Assembly: GCA_030696315.1 (NCBI GenBank)
Contig: JAUYSM010000060.1
Coordinates: 1 to 64,000 of the forward strand
Reading direction: 5' to 3'
Length of the DNA stretch: 64,000 bases
From: Pseudohongiella sp.
Lineage (GTDB): Bacteria > Pseudomonadota > Gammaproteobacteria > Pseudomonadales > Pseudohongiellaceae
The position numbers were made by a program, and so were the translations under genes. Below, piece after piece: positions 35,913 to 46,765 of the stretch. The stretch's first letter is position 1, and each line of letters starts with the position of its first letter. The notes under the pieces were generated by a model that saw only the letters and a program-made list of their open reading frames with translations, was not told the DNA's origin and made no database searches.

Positions 35913-36983
35913 TTATTCTTCTGGGATATCAATTTTCCCGTTACTGGACAGCAGAATAGCAACCGGTCGCGTTTTCGGAAAATGCGATAAAACTATGGTT
36001 GTGATAATCAAAAAAGGCACGCATAAAAACATGCCGGCTATTCCCCAGATCGTGCCCCACAAAGCCAGATTAAAAAGAATGACGACCGGACTGAGGTTCA
36101 AGGTTGTCCCCATCAATCTCGGTTCAATAATGTTGCCTATGGTTATCTGTAGAGCACCAATGCAAACCAGCACCATCAAAAACAGCGAAAAACCATCGCT
36201 GGTTGATTGCGCCAGTGCGATGGTAGCGGGGAAAATCGTCGCAATAATTGATCCTACTGTTGGTATAAAATTAAGCAAAAAGATCAATGTGCCCCAGATT
36301 TCCGGAAAATCAACACCCAGCACACTCAAAATCAGATAGCTCAAAACTCCTGTTGCTGTGCTGGTCAGAATTTTAATGCTGATATAACGCTGAATGTCCG
36401 AGCGGACTTTATCGATTATTTTTTGCACACGCTTTTCTTGCACAGGATCATTCACCAGAGCAGTCAGCTTGGATTTGAAATTACCTTGTTCCCACAATAA
36501 GAACAGCGTGTAAATAAAAATGAGGATACCGTCAGCAGCCACTCCGGTAAACGTAAGCGCGACAGCGGTTATAAGACTGGAAATATCCAGCCAAGAGGAC
36601 ACATTCTGCCAAAGGCCCTCTGCAGGCAAGCTATCTGAAAGTGGGAACCGAGACCAGTACACCTGCAAATTGGCTTCATAGACGCGGGCGACTGTACCCA
36701 GATCATTCAAACTGCCGCTGATGAACTGCACAATCATCGATATCACAGCGACCAACACCAAGATGCCCAGTACGGTGCAAATAGGCCGATACAAGGTGAA
36801 TCGACCCATTTTGATGCCTTGAAACAAACTGGCCAACACATTGATCAGAAACCAGAAAACGACTGCGATAACCAATGGCTGGAAAAGCTGCTGCCCCACT
36901 ACCAAAAGATAGATAGTCAGTGCGCAAATGGCCGCGACCGCTGCAAACTGCAGCACTTTGCTTTGAGGCTGTCCGACCATCAA
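35913..36983 (-). CDS. AI-2E family transporter
   Basis: 356 residues with seven to eight membrane segments: paired helices at the N-terminus, a cytoplasmic/periplasmic loop, and a C-terminal group ending VPFLIITTIVLSHFP. Contains YLILSVLGVDFPEIWGTLIFLLNFIPTVGSII, the family hallmark with the FxLNFIPxxGS motif. The family includes TqsA and PerM-like permeases and Na+/H+ antiporters, so the substrate cannot be named. It lies between alaS and the DsbD-like gene, same direction, 52 bp after the latter. Confidence 0.9.
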   Translation of the reverse strand: MMVGQPQSKVLQFAAVAAICALTIYLLVVGQQLFQPLVIAVVFWFLINVLASLFQGIKMGRFTLYRPICTVLGILVLVAVISMIVQFISGSLNDLGTVARVYEANLQVYWSRFPLSDSLPAEGLWQNVSSWLDISSLITAVALTFTGVAADGILIFIYTLFLLWEQGNFKSKLTALVNDPVQEKRVQKIIDKVRSDIQRYISIKILTSTATGVLSYLILSVLGVDFPEIWGTLIFLLNFIPTVGSIIATIFPATIALAQSTSDGFSLFLMVLVCIGALQITIGNIIEPRLMGTTLNLSPVVILFNLALWGTIWGIAGMFLCVPFLIITTIVLSHFPKTRPVAILLSSNGKIDIPEE

Positions 36984-37034
36984 CGGGAACTCCCTGCCCT
37001 TGGCACTCTGATTTATTTACCCCAAGCCACACCT

Positions 37035-39239
37035 TTATAAACTTGAAAAAGCCTCTATCACAATCGCCGGGGTGAGCAGTTGTGGCAAAATATGAGGCGC
37101 CGCATTGGGGTCAGCGGGATACAAAATATACAAAGGCACACTGGGCCTGTTGAATTCATCAAGCACGCGACTGATTTCAGGGTCTTGGTTGGTCCAATCG
37201 CCTTTCATGTACGTGATGCCATATTCCTCCATGGCGGTTTTGACACGTGAAGTACTTAACGTAGTTTGCTCATTGGCAAGACAGGTAATACACCAGGCGG
37301 CCGTCATGTTGACCAACACTGGCGTACCAGCTGCCCGCAATTCAGCAACACGACTCGCGGAGAAAACCTCGTAGTCCGTTGATACCTCTTCGTCAGCATT
37401 ACCCGCAAAGCCGCCGTTGCGCGCTTCGAGAAAAGGCATTTGCAGGACTGAAAGCGCTGTCAGAACCAGCACCAGGCTGACCACGCGATTAAAGGTTCGC
37501 CAATTGGTAGAGCTTAGTGATGACTTTTGCAGCAGCCAGAGTGCAAGCGCGAGTAATAAAGCGGCAGAAGCAACTGCAATCATGCCGTTAACGCCTGTCT
37601 GAACACCGAGAACCCACAATAACCACAGCGCAGCTGCATACATGGGAAACGCCATAAACTCCTTGAATGTCACCATCCAGGGACCAGGTCGTGGCATGTG
37701 TTTGATCAACGCAGGGCTGAACGTCAACAGCAGGAAGGGTAACGCCATTCCCAAGCCGAGAAACGCAAAGACCAACATGGCAACAATCCATGATTGCGAT
37801 AATGCAAAACCCAGCGCGGCGCCCATAAAGGGTGCGGTGCAAGGGCTGGCAACAACCGTGGCCAAAACCCCGGTAAAGAACGAAGATGAATATCCACCGT
37901 TTTGGGTCAGGCTTCCGCCGACGCCCATCAAGCGTGTACCAAACTCATAAACACCGGAAAGACTCAGGCCCATCACAAAAAATATAAAAACCAGCACTGA
38001 CACAAACCAGGGCTCTTGCAGCTGGAACGCCCAACCCACTGCTTCACCGCCAGCCCGCAACGCCAGCAGCACTGTTGCCAGAATCAAAAATGCCACGACA
38101 ACGCCGGCGGTGTAGGCCAGGCCATGTGTTCTGTATTCTGAAGCACTAGCCCCTATTTTTGATGTAAGACTCATGGCTTTGATGGAAAGCACAGGGAAAA
38201 CACAAGGCATCAGATTCAAAATCAAACCGCCAGCCAGCGCCGACAATAAGACTACAAACAGACTTTGACCAGCCTGCCCGGCAAACTGCCCACCCTGTTG
38301 TTCTGCTGCAACAGCAGCTATGGCAGCCAGACCTTGCACATCTGCCAGATCAGCATTAACCACATAACTCTTAACTGACCCATCGGTGGTCTGCACAGCC
38401 AGTAAGCCAGCTACATTTGTTAAATCGCTTAGCATTCTTCGCGGCTGGCCATGTGTTATCTGAACTACACCGGGGTACACAGTGACATCCCTGAGCGGAC
38501 CCGGGTCAAGAATCCTGCGTTGCTCTGGGAAGAACCAGGCTTCTGTAACGTTGTCGAAGGCGCGATCGTTAGACGTGACGGAAAAACTAATGCGATCACC
38601 TGCAACTGCAAACAAAGCATCAAGCGTATGATCGGTGATGGGTAAATTTGCGCGTGTCTGCGCAATTGCGTCACCCCAGACAGGATTTTGACGCGCTGCC
38701 CCTGACTCGACGGGTAAATCCAGGCTAACGGTTGCATCACCTATCAGACAGATCTGATCACATACCTGCCACTCAACATGTGCTGAGGCTGTAAACCGCT
38801 CCGCATCCAGATTTGCAGGCACATCGATCGGAACCAGCAGCAATACTTCAGTTTTATAAGAAAAAGTAACAAGATCAGTGCCTTGGAATACCAGCCACTC
38901 CGGGGTTGGCCATTGAATATCGCCAGCAGTTGCGCCTTCAGGCAAGGTCCACTGATGGATCATCGTGGCATCACCGCTATCGCCCGGCCACTTTGAATAG
39001 GTGTGCCAACCCTCAGTTGGATCCAGTCTGATCGCCGTCCAAAGCGTTTGGCCGGGCACAACATTCAGTGTTTCAGAAACCAGTTCAACCTCAATCTCTT
39101 CACCATAAAACACATCAGCCTGTGCGCTGATGGTCACCAACAAACCTGACAGCACAGCGAAGCCTGATCTGACACAATTTTTCAGAATGCGCCGACTTGC
39201 ATCCAGAATTATGCTGTATGGAAAAATATGATCCTGCAT
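37035..39239 (-). CDS. DsbD/ScsB-like protein-disulfide reductase
   Basis: 734 residues; GGGGAG five bases before the ATG. Signal peptide, then a periplasmic domain with two Cys in WQVCDQICLIGD, then about eight membrane helices carrying NLMPCVFPVL and ASPCTAPFMG, then a C-terminal thioredoxin domain with AAWCITCLANE. The three Cys pairs relay electrons from cytoplasmic thioredoxin to the periplasm. The N-domain matches the DsbD-family/ScsB type rather than classic DsbD-alpha. It supplies reducing power to isomerases such as DsbC, encoded 5 kb upstream. Confidence 0.9.
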   Translation of the reverse strand: MQDHIFPYSIILDASRRILKNCVRSGFAVLSGLLVTISAQADVFYGEEIEVELVSETLNVVPGQTLWTAIRLDPTEGWHTYSKWPGDSGDATMIHQWTLPEGATAGDIQWPTPEWLVFQGTDLVTFSYKTEVLLLVPIDVPANLDAERFTASAHVEWQVCDQICLIGDATVSLDLPVESGAARQNPVWGDAIAQTRANLPITDHTLDALFAVAGDRISFSVTSNDRAFDNVTEAWFFPEQRRILDPGPLRDVTVYPGVVQITHGQPRRMLSDLTNVAGLLAVQTTDGSVKSYVVNADLADVQGLAAIAAVAAEQQGGQFAGQAGQSLFVVLLSALAGGLILNLMPCVFPVLSIKAMSLTSKIGASASEYRTHGLAYTAGVVVAFLILATVLLALRAGGEAVGWAFQLQEPWFVSVLVFIFFVMGLSLSGVYEFGTRLMGVGGSLTQNGGYSSSFFTGVLATVVASPCTAPFMGAALGFALSQSWIVAMLVFAFLGLGMALPFLLLTFSPALIKHMPRPGPWMVTFKEFMAFPMYAAALWLLWVLGVQTGVNGMIAVASAALLLALALWLLQKSSLSSTNWRTFNRVVSLVLVLTALSVLQMPFLEARNGGFAGNADEEVSTDYEVFSASRVAELRAAGTPVLVNMTAAWCITCLANEQTTLSTSRVKTAMEEYGITYMKGDWTNQDPEISRVLDEFNRPSVPLYILYPADPNAAPHILPQLLTPAIVIEAFSSL

Positions 39240-39359
39240 CTGGTCTCCCCATCAACTGGAATATTATGGATTTTTCTTAGTTTTCAATTTCTTGTTTGCA
39301 TCGATTGTAGCGCTTTGATACCACTGATAACAGTTCATATTGTGATAAAAAGTAACGTT

Positions 39360-41117
39360 TTAAAGAAGCTCATAGTATTCAATCATGAGTTGAAGCTGTT
39401 GTTGCCCGCGGTATTCATTGATATCGAGCCGGTACACCAGTCTGATTCGAGCGGTGTGTCCCAAAAACAACTTTTCTGTAGGGACATTAAACATGATGGC
39501 ATCGATTGCCAGTTTTTGCCCGGGAGGAGACACCACAAACTTGATATGTTTTCCGGCCAGAACCCTGGCTGAAAAACAATCAAATACCCCTTCGAACAGC
39601 GGTTCCGGAAAAGCCTGTCCCCAAGGCCCTGCCTCACGGATCAACCTGGCTGTTTGAATACAGAGCGCTTCACTTGGCAGTTCGCCATCGGTCAATAGGT
39701 GTTTTTGGAGCATTGATTCATCGAGGTGACGCGACACTGCCCTCTCGAATGCACATCGAAACTCATCAAAACGCTCCCGCTCCAGACTCAGCCCCGCGGC
39801 CATCGCGTGACCACCAAACTTGCTGATAAGACCGGGGTTTTGGCTGGCTATTTCATCGAGCACGTCGCGAATATGTAAACCCGCTATTGAACGGGCGGAT
39901 CCTTTGATTTCAGAGCCTGGTTGCCCATCGGTAGTTGCATCTGCAAATATAATCGCAGGGCGGTGATACAACTCCTTCACGCGCGCTGCCACAATACCGA
40001 CCACCCCCTGGTGCCAGCTGGAATCATACAGACAAAGCCCGGAAGGCAACTGCTCGTCACCTCCCGAAGGCAAAGACAATAGAGTTTCCTGCATCCCGGT
40101 AAGCACCTGCAGTGCTTGGGCTTTCATATCCGATTCGATGCGCTTACGTTCTTCATTAATGGTATCGAGCCGGGTTGCGAGGTGGCGGGCTTGCTCGGGG
40201 TCGTCTGCGAGTAAACAGGCAATGCCCAGCGACATATCTTCAAGTCGACCCGCTGCATTCAGCCTTGGACCTACTGCAAAACCGAGGTCTGACGCCACCA
40301 GAGACTCTGGCACACGACGCCCTACTTCAAGTAAGGCCATAATGCCCGAGCATGCGCGCCCTTGACGGATGCGGCGCAGCCCTTCGCTGACCAGTATGCG
40401 GTTATTGTGATCGAGGGGGACTAGATCAGCCACGGTGCCAAGTGCCACTAGGTCCAGCAGGTCTGCCAACTTTGGCTCAGGCATTTTTTGGGTGTCGAAC
40501 CAGCCCTGCGAGCGCAGGTGTGCCCTGAGGGCCAGCATCAGGTAAAACACAACGCCCACACCAGCCAGCGCTTTGCTGCCAAATCCACACGCGGTTTGAT
40601 TGGGATTAACAATGGCGTCTGCTGTTGGCAAATCCGCGCCAGGCAAGTGATGATCCGTAATCAGTACTTTGATCCCAAGATCTTGTGCGGCCAGTACGCC
40701 TTCATGGCTCGAGATGCCGTTATCAACAGTAATAATCAAGTCGGGTTTGCGTGTATGTGCCATGGCGACAATGGCCGGACTAAGACCATAACCATAGGCA
40801 AAGCGATCAGGAACAATGTAGTCCAGATTCTGAAATCCCATGGATTTCAGCGCACGTAACACCAGTGCACAACTGGTAGCACCATCAGTATCAAAATCAG
40901 ACACCACCAGAATTCGGCCCTGTCGCTGCAACATTTCCCACAGCAAAACAACGGCTTGATCGATGCCTCTTAATCCGGAAGGAGGCAGTAATGCGGATGT
41001 TGCCAAGTCCAGTTGTGCGCGCTCGTTAATACTTCGAGCCGCATACAATCTGGCCAGCAGTGGATCGATACCAATCAGCCCCGGGGTCTCTGGCACTGAG
41101 CGTTGTTGAATCAGCAC
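39360..41117 (-). CDS. recJ: Single-strand DNA exonuclease RecJ
   Basis: 585 residues, usual size. DHH phosphoesterase motifs: VVSDFDTDGATSCA (Thr for the common Ala), ITVDNGISS, ITDHHLPG, and GGHAMAAGLSLE of the DHHA1 part. Degrades ssDNA 5'-3' in recombination and mismatch repair. It follows thrC in the dsbC-hom-thrC-recJ run. Ends 121 bp before the DsbD-like gene. Confidence 0.96.
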   Translation of the reverse strand: MLIQQRSVPETPGLIGIDPLLARLYAARSINERAQLDLATSALLPPSGLRGIDQAVVLLWEMLQRQGRILVVSDFDTDGATSCALVLRALKSMGFQNLDYIVPDRFAYGYGLSPAIVAMAHTRKPDLIITVDNGISSHEGVLAAQDLGIKVLITDHHLPGADLPTADAIVNPNQTACGFGSKALAGVGVVFYLMLALRAHLRSQGWFDTQKMPEPKLADLLDLVALGTVADLVPLDHNNRILVSEGLRRIRQGRACSGIMALLEVGRRVPESLVASDLGFAVGPRLNAAGRLEDMSLGIACLLADDPEQARHLATRLDTINEERKRIESDMKAQALQVLTGMQETLLSLPSGGDEQLPSGLCLYDSSWHQGVVGIVAARVKELYHRPAIIFADATTDGQPGSEIKGSARSIAGLHIRDVLDEIASQNPGLISKFGGHAMAAGLSLERERFDEFRCAFERAVSRHLDESMLQKHLLTDGELPSEALCIQTARLIREAGPWGQAFPEPLFEGVFDCFSARVLAGKHIKFVVSPPGQKLAIDAIMFNVPTEKLFLGHTARIRLVYRLDINEYRGQQQLQLMIEYYELL

Positions 41118-41142
41118 GTAAGACTACTCCGGGGAGGTGAGA

Positions 41143-42531
41143 TCAGAGCTTTGAACGCAGGAAGCGCGTAACCTCATCAACACTGTTGTCGAGGACTTCA
41201 TATCGCTCTTCACGTTCAAACAGGTCTTGCAGATGCGCAGGCAACGCGGGACTTTCAAGGCCAGCTCGCGTGACAGCATCTGCAAATTTAACCGGATGCG
41301 CCGTTGCCAATGTGATCATAGGCACTGATTTGTCCTGATTACAGACCCGGGCAGCTTCCACACCAACCGCAGTATGAGGATCAATTAAAAACCCGGTGCG
41401 CTTGTGTATATCAGCGATAACAGAGCACGTTGTTGCATCGTCAACCCCAAGGCTTGAAAAGAGTTCACGCGCTTTATGCCAGCGATCGATGTCAAGGTGT
41501 AAGGCTTGTTTACCCAGCCCAGTGACAAATGCAGTGACCGCATCCGCATCTCTATCAAATAAATCAAATAGATAGCGTTCAAAATTACTTGAGACCATGA
41601 TGTCCATGCTGGGCGACAAGGTCGGCTGAAGTTCACCAAGGGAGTACTCATTGTTGCTGATCAGTCGATGCAGAATATCGTTTCCGTTTGTCGCAATAAT
41701 CAATTGCTTGACGGGCAGACCCATACAACGTGCCAGATAACCTGCGTAAATGTCACCAAAATTTCCCGTTGGTACAGAAAACGATACAGATCGCAGTGGT
41801 CCACCCAGATTTAAAGCCGCATAGAAGTAATAAACGATCTGCGCCATGATTCTGGCCCAGTTAATCGAGTTCACTGCCACTAACTGTCTGTCCTCGGGTA
41901 AGAAGGACTGATCACCAAAGGCCGATTTTACAATGCGCTGGCAGTCATCAAAGTTTCCGCGAACGGCAATATTATGAACATTGTCGCCTGGCACCGTGGT
42001 CATCTGGCGACGCTGTACTTCTGAAACACGCTGGTAAGGGTGGAGAATAAACAGGTCAATATTTTTACAATGCCGGCAACCTTCCAGGGCGGCAGAACCT
42101 GTATCCCCGGACGTCGCACCTAACACGGCGACTTTCTTGTTGTCGCGAATCAGCACGTAATCCAGCAGGCGGCCAAGCAGTTGCAGGGCAAAATCTTTAA
42201 AGGCCAGTGTAGGGCCACAGTACAGCTCAAGCACCCATTCGTTAACACCCAGCATGCGCAGTGGTGCAACAGCAGGATGAGAAAAATCCTTATAACTGTC
42301 CGCTAAAATGGATTGCAGTACGTCATCTGGAATTTCACCATCCACAAAAGGCTTGATGATTTTAAAGGCCAGCTGATCGTAGGGTAATCCACTCCATGAG
42401 CTTATTTCCTGCTGCGTAAATACAGGCAAGGTTTCAGGCACATAAAGCCCACCATCGGGCGCAAGTCCGGTCAACAGAACTTGTTCAAAATTACAGACGG
42501 GTGAGCGACCACGAGTACTGATGTATTTCAT
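41143..42531 (-). CDS. thrC: Threonine synthase
   Basis: 462 residues. N-terminus MKYISTRGRSPVCNFEQVLLTGLAPDGGLYVPE; the PLP Lys is in GPTLAFKDFALQLLG; then GATSGDTGSAALEG. Converts O-phosphohomoserine to threonine. Nine bp after hom, so co-transcribed for the last steps of threonine synthesis. Confidence 0.97.
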   Translation of the reverse strand: MKYISTRGRSPVCNFEQVLLTGLAPDGGLYVPETLPVFTQQEISSWSGLPYDQLAFKIIKPFVDGEIPDDVLQSILADSYKDFSHPAVAPLRMLGVNEWVLELYCGPTLAFKDFALQLLGRLLDYVLIRDNKKVAVLGATSGDTGSAALEGCRHCKNIDLFILHPYQRVSEVQRRQMTTVPGDNVHNIAVRGNFDDCQRIVKSAFGDQSFLPEDRQLVAVNSINWARIMAQIVYYFYAALNLGGPLRSVSFSVPTGNFGDIYAGYLARCMGLPVKQLIIATNGNDILHRLISNNEYSLGELQPTLSPSMDIMVSSNFERYLFDLFDRDADAVTAFVTGLGKQALHLDIDRWHKARELFSSLGVDDATTCSVIADIHKRTGFLIDPHTAVGVEAARVCNQDKSVPMITLATAHPVKFADAVTRAGLESPALPAHLQDLFEREERYEVLDNSVDEVTRFLRSKL

Positions 42532-42540
42532 AAATTAACC

Positions 42541-43884
42541 TCAGACCCGCTCATCATCAAACAACTCAACACGGATACGCGTCACATCACCCGCGACTTC
42601 GTCCAGACTCTCTATGACGGCAATTGCCACATTCATGGTCTTTTCGAGAATGCGACTGGTCAGGATCACCATCGGTACAATGCCTTTTTCTGCATCAGGG
42701 CCGTGTGGTTCTTTCTGAATGACAGCTTCGATATTGATACCGTAGTTGGTCAGAACCTGAGAGATTTTTGCCATAACACCAACCCGATCACGAGCCGGTA
42801 TGCGCAAGTAGTACTCAGATTCAATGTCTTCGATGTTCAATATTTCGATGTCATTGCGAAGATTGCTGAATGCCAGTGGTGGAACAACAGACACATTACG
42901 GTCATCGCGCCCTGCTCGTGCGATATCTATGATATCTGCCACAACAGACGAGGCTGTTGCCGCCGCGCCTGCGCCGGCACCGTAATACAGCGTACTGCCA
43001 GCAGAGTCGCCTTTTACAACCACCGCGTTCATGACGCCATTTACATTCGCGATTAACTGACGCTCGGAAATCAATGTCGGGTGCACTCGCAATTCTATGC
43101 CTTTGGCAGTAATACGTGTGATACCCAAGTGTTTGATTCGATACCCAAGTTCCGCCGCAAATGCCATGTCTGCGGTGGTAATTTTACTGATACCTTCGGT
43201 GTAAATTCGATCAAATTGCAGCGCTATTCCAAATGCATTAGCGGCCAGAATGGTCAATTTGTGTGCGGCATCAATGCCTTCCACATCAAATGTAGGATCA
43301 GCCTCAGCATAACCCAGTGCTTGAGCCTCTTTGAGGACTTCAGGAAAATTGCGTTTACGTTCTGCCATTTCGGTCAGAATATAATTGCTGGTGCCATTGA
43401 TGATGCCTGCCAACCAGTGAATTGAGTTGGCGGATAACCCTTCACGTAAGGCTTTGATAATGGGGATGCCACCTGCTACTGCGCTTTCGTAGGCAACTAC
43501 CACACCTTTCTGCCGTGCTGCTTCAAAAATGACGTTGCCGTGCACAGCGATCAACGCTTTGTTCGCAGTCACCACATGTTTGCCGTTTTGAATGGCCAGC
43601 ATTACCAACTCAAAAGCTGGCTCGTAACCACCGATCAACTCAACCAATATGTCGACTTCTGGATCACGTGCGACGTCAAAGACATCCTGACTTACCCGAA
43701 TTCCTTGATCCTGCCATGCTGGATCCGGTCTACGTGTTGCCACATGGACAATCTCAAGCGTCATGCCAACACGACGCGTGATTTCCGATTTTTTACTGTT
43801 CAGCAGGTGCATCGTGCCGCCACCCACTGTTCCAACACCACAAAGACCTATACGCAGACGCTTCTTATCACTTTCCTGACTCAC
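42541..43884 (-). CDS. hom: Homoserine dehydrogenase
   Basis: 447 residues. NAD(P) fold GLCGVGTVGGGTM, catalytic part ALREGLSANSIHWLAGIINGTSNYILTEM and EADPTFDVEGIDAAHKL, then a C-terminal ACT domain (YYLRIPARDRVGVMAKISQVL) for threonine feedback. Reduces aspartate semialdehyde to homoserine. In line with thrC. Confidence 0.97.
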   Translation of the reverse strand: MSQESDKKRLRIGLCGVGTVGGGTMHLLNSKKSEITRRVGMTLEIVHVATRRPDPAWQDQGIRVSQDVFDVARDPEVDILVELIGGYEPAFELVMLAIQNGKHVVTANKALIAVHGNVIFEAARQKGVVVAYESAVAGGIPIIKALREGLSANSIHWLAGIINGTSNYILTEMAERKRNFPEVLKEAQALGYAEADPTFDVEGIDAAHKLTILAANAFGIALQFDRIYTEGISKITTADMAFAAELGYRIKHLGITRITAKGIELRVHPTLISERQLIANVNGVMNAVVVKGDSAGSTLYYGAGAGAAATASSVVADIIDIARAGRDDRNVSVVPPLAFSNLRNDIEILNIEDIESEYYLRIPARDRVGVMAKISQVLTNYGINIEAVIQKEPHGPDAEKGIVPMVILTSRILEKTMNVAIAVIESLDEVAGDVTRIRVELFDDERV

Positions 43885-43963
43885 GTTTTCCTCACACTCG
43901 TTTGTTCTGGTGCCAAGCCATGGCTATTAACACCTATAATTTTTGCCGATCAGATTGCCGTTA

Positions 43964-44731
43964 TTATTGACCGAGCACCAAGGCACTCAGGCGATCCACT
44001 TCCATATAACCCGGCACCAGCGTGCCATCTGGCAAGATGATTGCTGGCGTGCCTGTAATGCCGATGCGATTGCCCAGCGCATGGTGATTCAACACGGTAT
44101 TTTGACAGTCACGATCGGGAAGGTTCTGGCCATTTTTTGCTTGTGTCAGCGCCACTTTTCGATCAGGAGCGCACCAAACTGAAATCATTTTTGGATAGGC
44201 AGTCGACTCTGCGCCTCCACGGGGATAGGCCATGTAACGGACAGCAATACCGCGCTCGTTAATGGCTTCAATATCGTGATGCAGGCGTCGACAGTAAGTA
44301 CAATCAACGTCTGTGAACACAGTGATGCTTGCCTTGGGGTTTTCAGGGCTGAATATGATCATTTGATCTTCAGGCACACCGGCAATCCAGTCTTTGACCT
44401 GCACCTGTCGGGTCTGGGCGGTCAAATTCGTCAATCCCTGGGCTTGAGTCATGTAAAGTTCACCAGTAATCAAAAACTGGCCAGTGCGATCACTCAGTAG
44501 AATCTCACCTGAACTCATGATCAGCTCATACAGACCGGGCATCTGTGTTTCACGCACCTCCTGAACCTGTAATTGCCCTTGTGTTACGGCACCCAGACTC
44601 GTGTTGATGGCGTTACGAAGTGTTTGCTCCCATTCCGGGGCGTCTGCAGCGTGTACAACAAAAGATGCAAAGCTAAATCCAACAGCCAAGCCAAGTTTCT
44701 TGAACCCCTTAAACAACCATGACCCGCTCAT
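43964..44731 (-). CDS. dsbC: Periplasmic disulfide isomerase DsbC
   Basis: 255 residues from ATG 44731, with GGAGG ten bases upstream; an earlier TTG lacks support. Signal peptide (LGLAVGFSFASFVVHA), N-terminal dimer domain, then thioredoxin fold with the CTYC active site (TDVDCTYCRRLHHDI) and GTPAIILPDG cis-Pro loop. Shuffles wrong disulfides. It is kept reduced by a DsbD-type protein. Next to hom as in Pseudomonas. Confidence 0.95.
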   Translation of the reverse strand: MSGSWLFKGFKKLGLAVGFSFASFVVHAADAPEWEQTLRNAINTSLGAVTQGQLQVQEVRETQMPGLYELIMSSGEILLSDRTGQFLITGELYMTQAQGLTNLTAQTRQVQVKDWIAGVPEDQMIIFSPENPKASITVFTDVDCTYCRRLHHDIEAINERGIAVRYMAYPRGGAESTAYPKMISVWCAPDRKVALTQAKNGQNLPDRDCQNTVLNHHALGNRIGITGTPAIILPDGTLVPGYMEVDRLSALVLGQ

Positions 44732-44799
44732 TATGCTTCGCCTCCACAACGTGTTTTGTATTGATTGCTGCCGACTGTATCACGAGCTGGCATCGTACC

Positions 44800-44828
44800 A
44801 AAAAAAAAGGGGCCGAAGCCCCTTTTTT
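44800..44828. terminator. Rho-independent terminator after rplS
   Basis: On minus, GGGGC-TTCG-GCCCC with a stable UUCG loop is followed by nine T; on plus six T follow the stem. It closes the ffh-rplS ribosomal block and separates it from dsbC. Confidence 0.9.
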
Positions 44829-44902
44829 GCAGATCATCACCGCTGAACAATGCGCCCCGGGTTTCCCGGTATGCGCAGCAATGCAAGGTCTGCCATTCCG
44901 AA

Positions 44903-45268
44903 TCAGCTGACTTTCTTTTCCAGCTTTTCGGTGATACGGGCTGCACGACCAGACAGGTCACGCAGGTAGTACAGTTTGGCCTGACGCACATCGCCGCGAC
45001 GCTTCAGCGTGATGCTGTCAATCATGGTGCTGTGAGTCTGGAAAGTACGCTCAACACCAACACCGTGGGAGATTTTACGCACGGTAAAGGCAGAGTTCAG
45101 ACCACGATTGCGGATACCAATCACCACACCTTCAAACGCCTGCAAACGCTCGCGGTCGCCTTCCTTGATTTTAACTTGCACAACCACTGTGTCGCCCGGG
45201 CTGAATTCCGGCACTTCCCTGGTCATTTGCTGGCTTTCCACCAATTCTATATTCTTGCTGTCACTCAT
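44903..45268 (-). CDS. rplS: Ribosomal protein L19
   Basis: 121 residues from ATG 45268 with GGGAG seven bases upstream. [35 protein letters not shown] and [23 protein letters not shown] are the L19 signatures. Lies at the 30S-50S interface. Last gene of the rpsP-rimM-trmD-rplS operon. Confidence 0.98.
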   Translation of the reverse strand: MSDSKNIELVESQQMTREVPEFSPGDTVVVQVKIKEGDRERLQAFEGVVIGIRNRGLNSAFTVRKISHGVGVERTFQTHSTMIDSITLKRRGDVRQAKLYYLRDLSGRAARITEKLEKKVS

Positions 45269-45347
45269 CGCCGTACTCCCGGTTATGGATACCCTTAACA
45301 CCTGATTTACCAGCCACAATCATTGAGGCTGCGTTTGCTCAGGTCGG

Positions 45348-46118
45348 CTAGGTACCGTATTCACTGATAAATTCATTCAGAAGCGCCCGTTCTTGCTCAT
45401 TCAGAACTTGCTGATCCAGCAGATCTGGTCGCTTCAACCATGTTTGTCCCAGCCGCTGCTTCAACTGCCAGCGCCGTATATGTTGGTGGTTGCCTCCCGT
45501 CAGTACCTCTGGCACTGACTGCCCAGCGAACTCCTGCGGGCGTGTATAACGAGGACAATCCAACAAACGTAATCCTGTACTGCTGTCGGCAAAAGAATCC
45601 AATCCAGCTGACTCTTCGTGCCCGAGCGCTCCCGGTTGGTAGCGGATGATTGCATCCAGCATGACCATCGCAGCAAGCTCTCCACCACTGAGAACGTAGT
45701 CACCAATCGACCACTCCTCATCTATCTCTGTCTTCAGCACCCTTTCGTCGATGCCCTGATACCGTCCACACACAAGCACCAGATTTCGCCGTTGGGCGAG
45801 CAAGTCAACCCCAGCCTGATCCAAGCGTCGCCCTTGTGGAGACAAATAGATCACTGTCGGTTTTGAATCATTCCAAGCCTTTGCATGCGCGATTGCATCG
45901 CACAGCGGGCCAGTTTTCATCAACATCCCTGCGCCACCGCCAAATGGTTTGTCATCGACGGTTCTATGCCGATCCAACGCAAAATCGCGAGGACTCCAGC
46001 AAGCTACTTCAACTAAACCTGCGCGACAGGCTCTGCCTGTTACGCCGTACGATGTCACGGCCGAAAACATCTCCGGAAACAGCGTTACGATACCTACCTG
46101 CATGCGGCCAGCCGACAT
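45348..46118 (-). CDS. trmD: tRNA (guanine-37-N1) methyltransferase
   Basis: 256 residues from ATG 46118 with GGAG nine bases upstream. [37 protein letters not shown], and [21 protein letters not shown] with the SPOUT knot. Methylates G37 of tRNAs reading CNN codons and so prevents +1 frameshifts. Between rimM and rplS. Confidence 0.97.
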   Translation of the reverse strand: MSAGRMQVGIVTLFPEMFSAVTSYGVTGRACRAGLVEVACWSPRDFALDRHRTVDDKPFGGGAGMLMKTGPLCDAIAHAKAWNDSKPTVIYLSPQGRRLDQAGVDLLAQRRNLVLVCGRYQGIDERVLKTEIDEEWSIGDYVLSGGELAAMVMLDAIIRYQPGALGHEESAGLDSFADSSTGLRLLDCPRYTRPQEFAGQSVPEVLTGGNHQHIRRWQLKQRLGQTWLKRPDLLDQQVLNEQERALLNEFISEYGT

Positions 46119-46171
46119 GCTCGCTTCTCCGGTCAATTCTGTCATCATTCCCGATCCCAAGTGTCAATCAC

Positions 46172-46747
46172 TCAGATCAGGTAATCCGCTTCCCAGTCCA
46201 CTTTGACACAATCACTGCCAAGATCGACCGCAACAATTACTTGACCAGGCAACCATGGAATCAAACGTTGGTGCTTGTCCAGACTCCCTTCGCAAGGCTT
46301 TACAACCATCACATCATTTGCACCGGTTTCCAGCAGGCAATCAATTCTGCCTAACATTTGACCGGTCGCATTAATGACCTGCAAACCCACCAATTGATGC
46401 CAGTAATAGTCATCAGCACCCAGCGCAGGCAACTCAGACAACGGCACCATCAAATCCATGCCAGTCAACAGCCTGATGTCTTCAGGGGTATCAAAACCCA
46501 CTACATGCGCAATCAGTCCTTTACCATGCGGTTTAGCATCGTCCATCACCAGCGCTTTACACGCTCCGTTCAGGCTTCCGGTAAACTGCTTGTAAAGCAG
46601 AATATTCTCTCTGGGCTGAGTATGAGAGACCAGTTTAAACCAGCCTTTCACGCCATAGGGTGATCCTATGCGACCCAGACTGACCAGCTCAGGCGTTTTT
46701 TCGACACTTGATCGGGAAACGCCCGAGGTTGGACTCAATCGAGCCAA
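46172..46747 (-). CDS. rimM: Ribosome maturation factor RimM
   Basis: 191 residues from a TTG with AGGAC nine bases upstream. LGRIGSPYGVKGWFKLVSHT near the N-terminus and the PRC-barrel part DDYYWHQLVGLQVINATGQMLGRI and LIPWLPGQVI. Helps assemble the 30S head. Slightly long N-terminus, so a later start is possible. Confidence 0.95.
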   Translation of the reverse strand: MARLSPTSGVSRSSVEKTPELVSLGRIGSPYGVKGWFKLVSHTQPRENILLYKQFTGSLNGACKALVMDDAKPHGKGLIAHVVGFDTPEDIRLLTGMDLMVPLSELPALGADDYYWHQLVGLQVINATGQMLGRIDCLLETGANDVMVVKPCEGSLDKHQRLIPWLPGQVIVAVDLGSDCVKVDWEADYLI

Positions 46748-46765
46748 GTCAGCAACGTCCTGAAA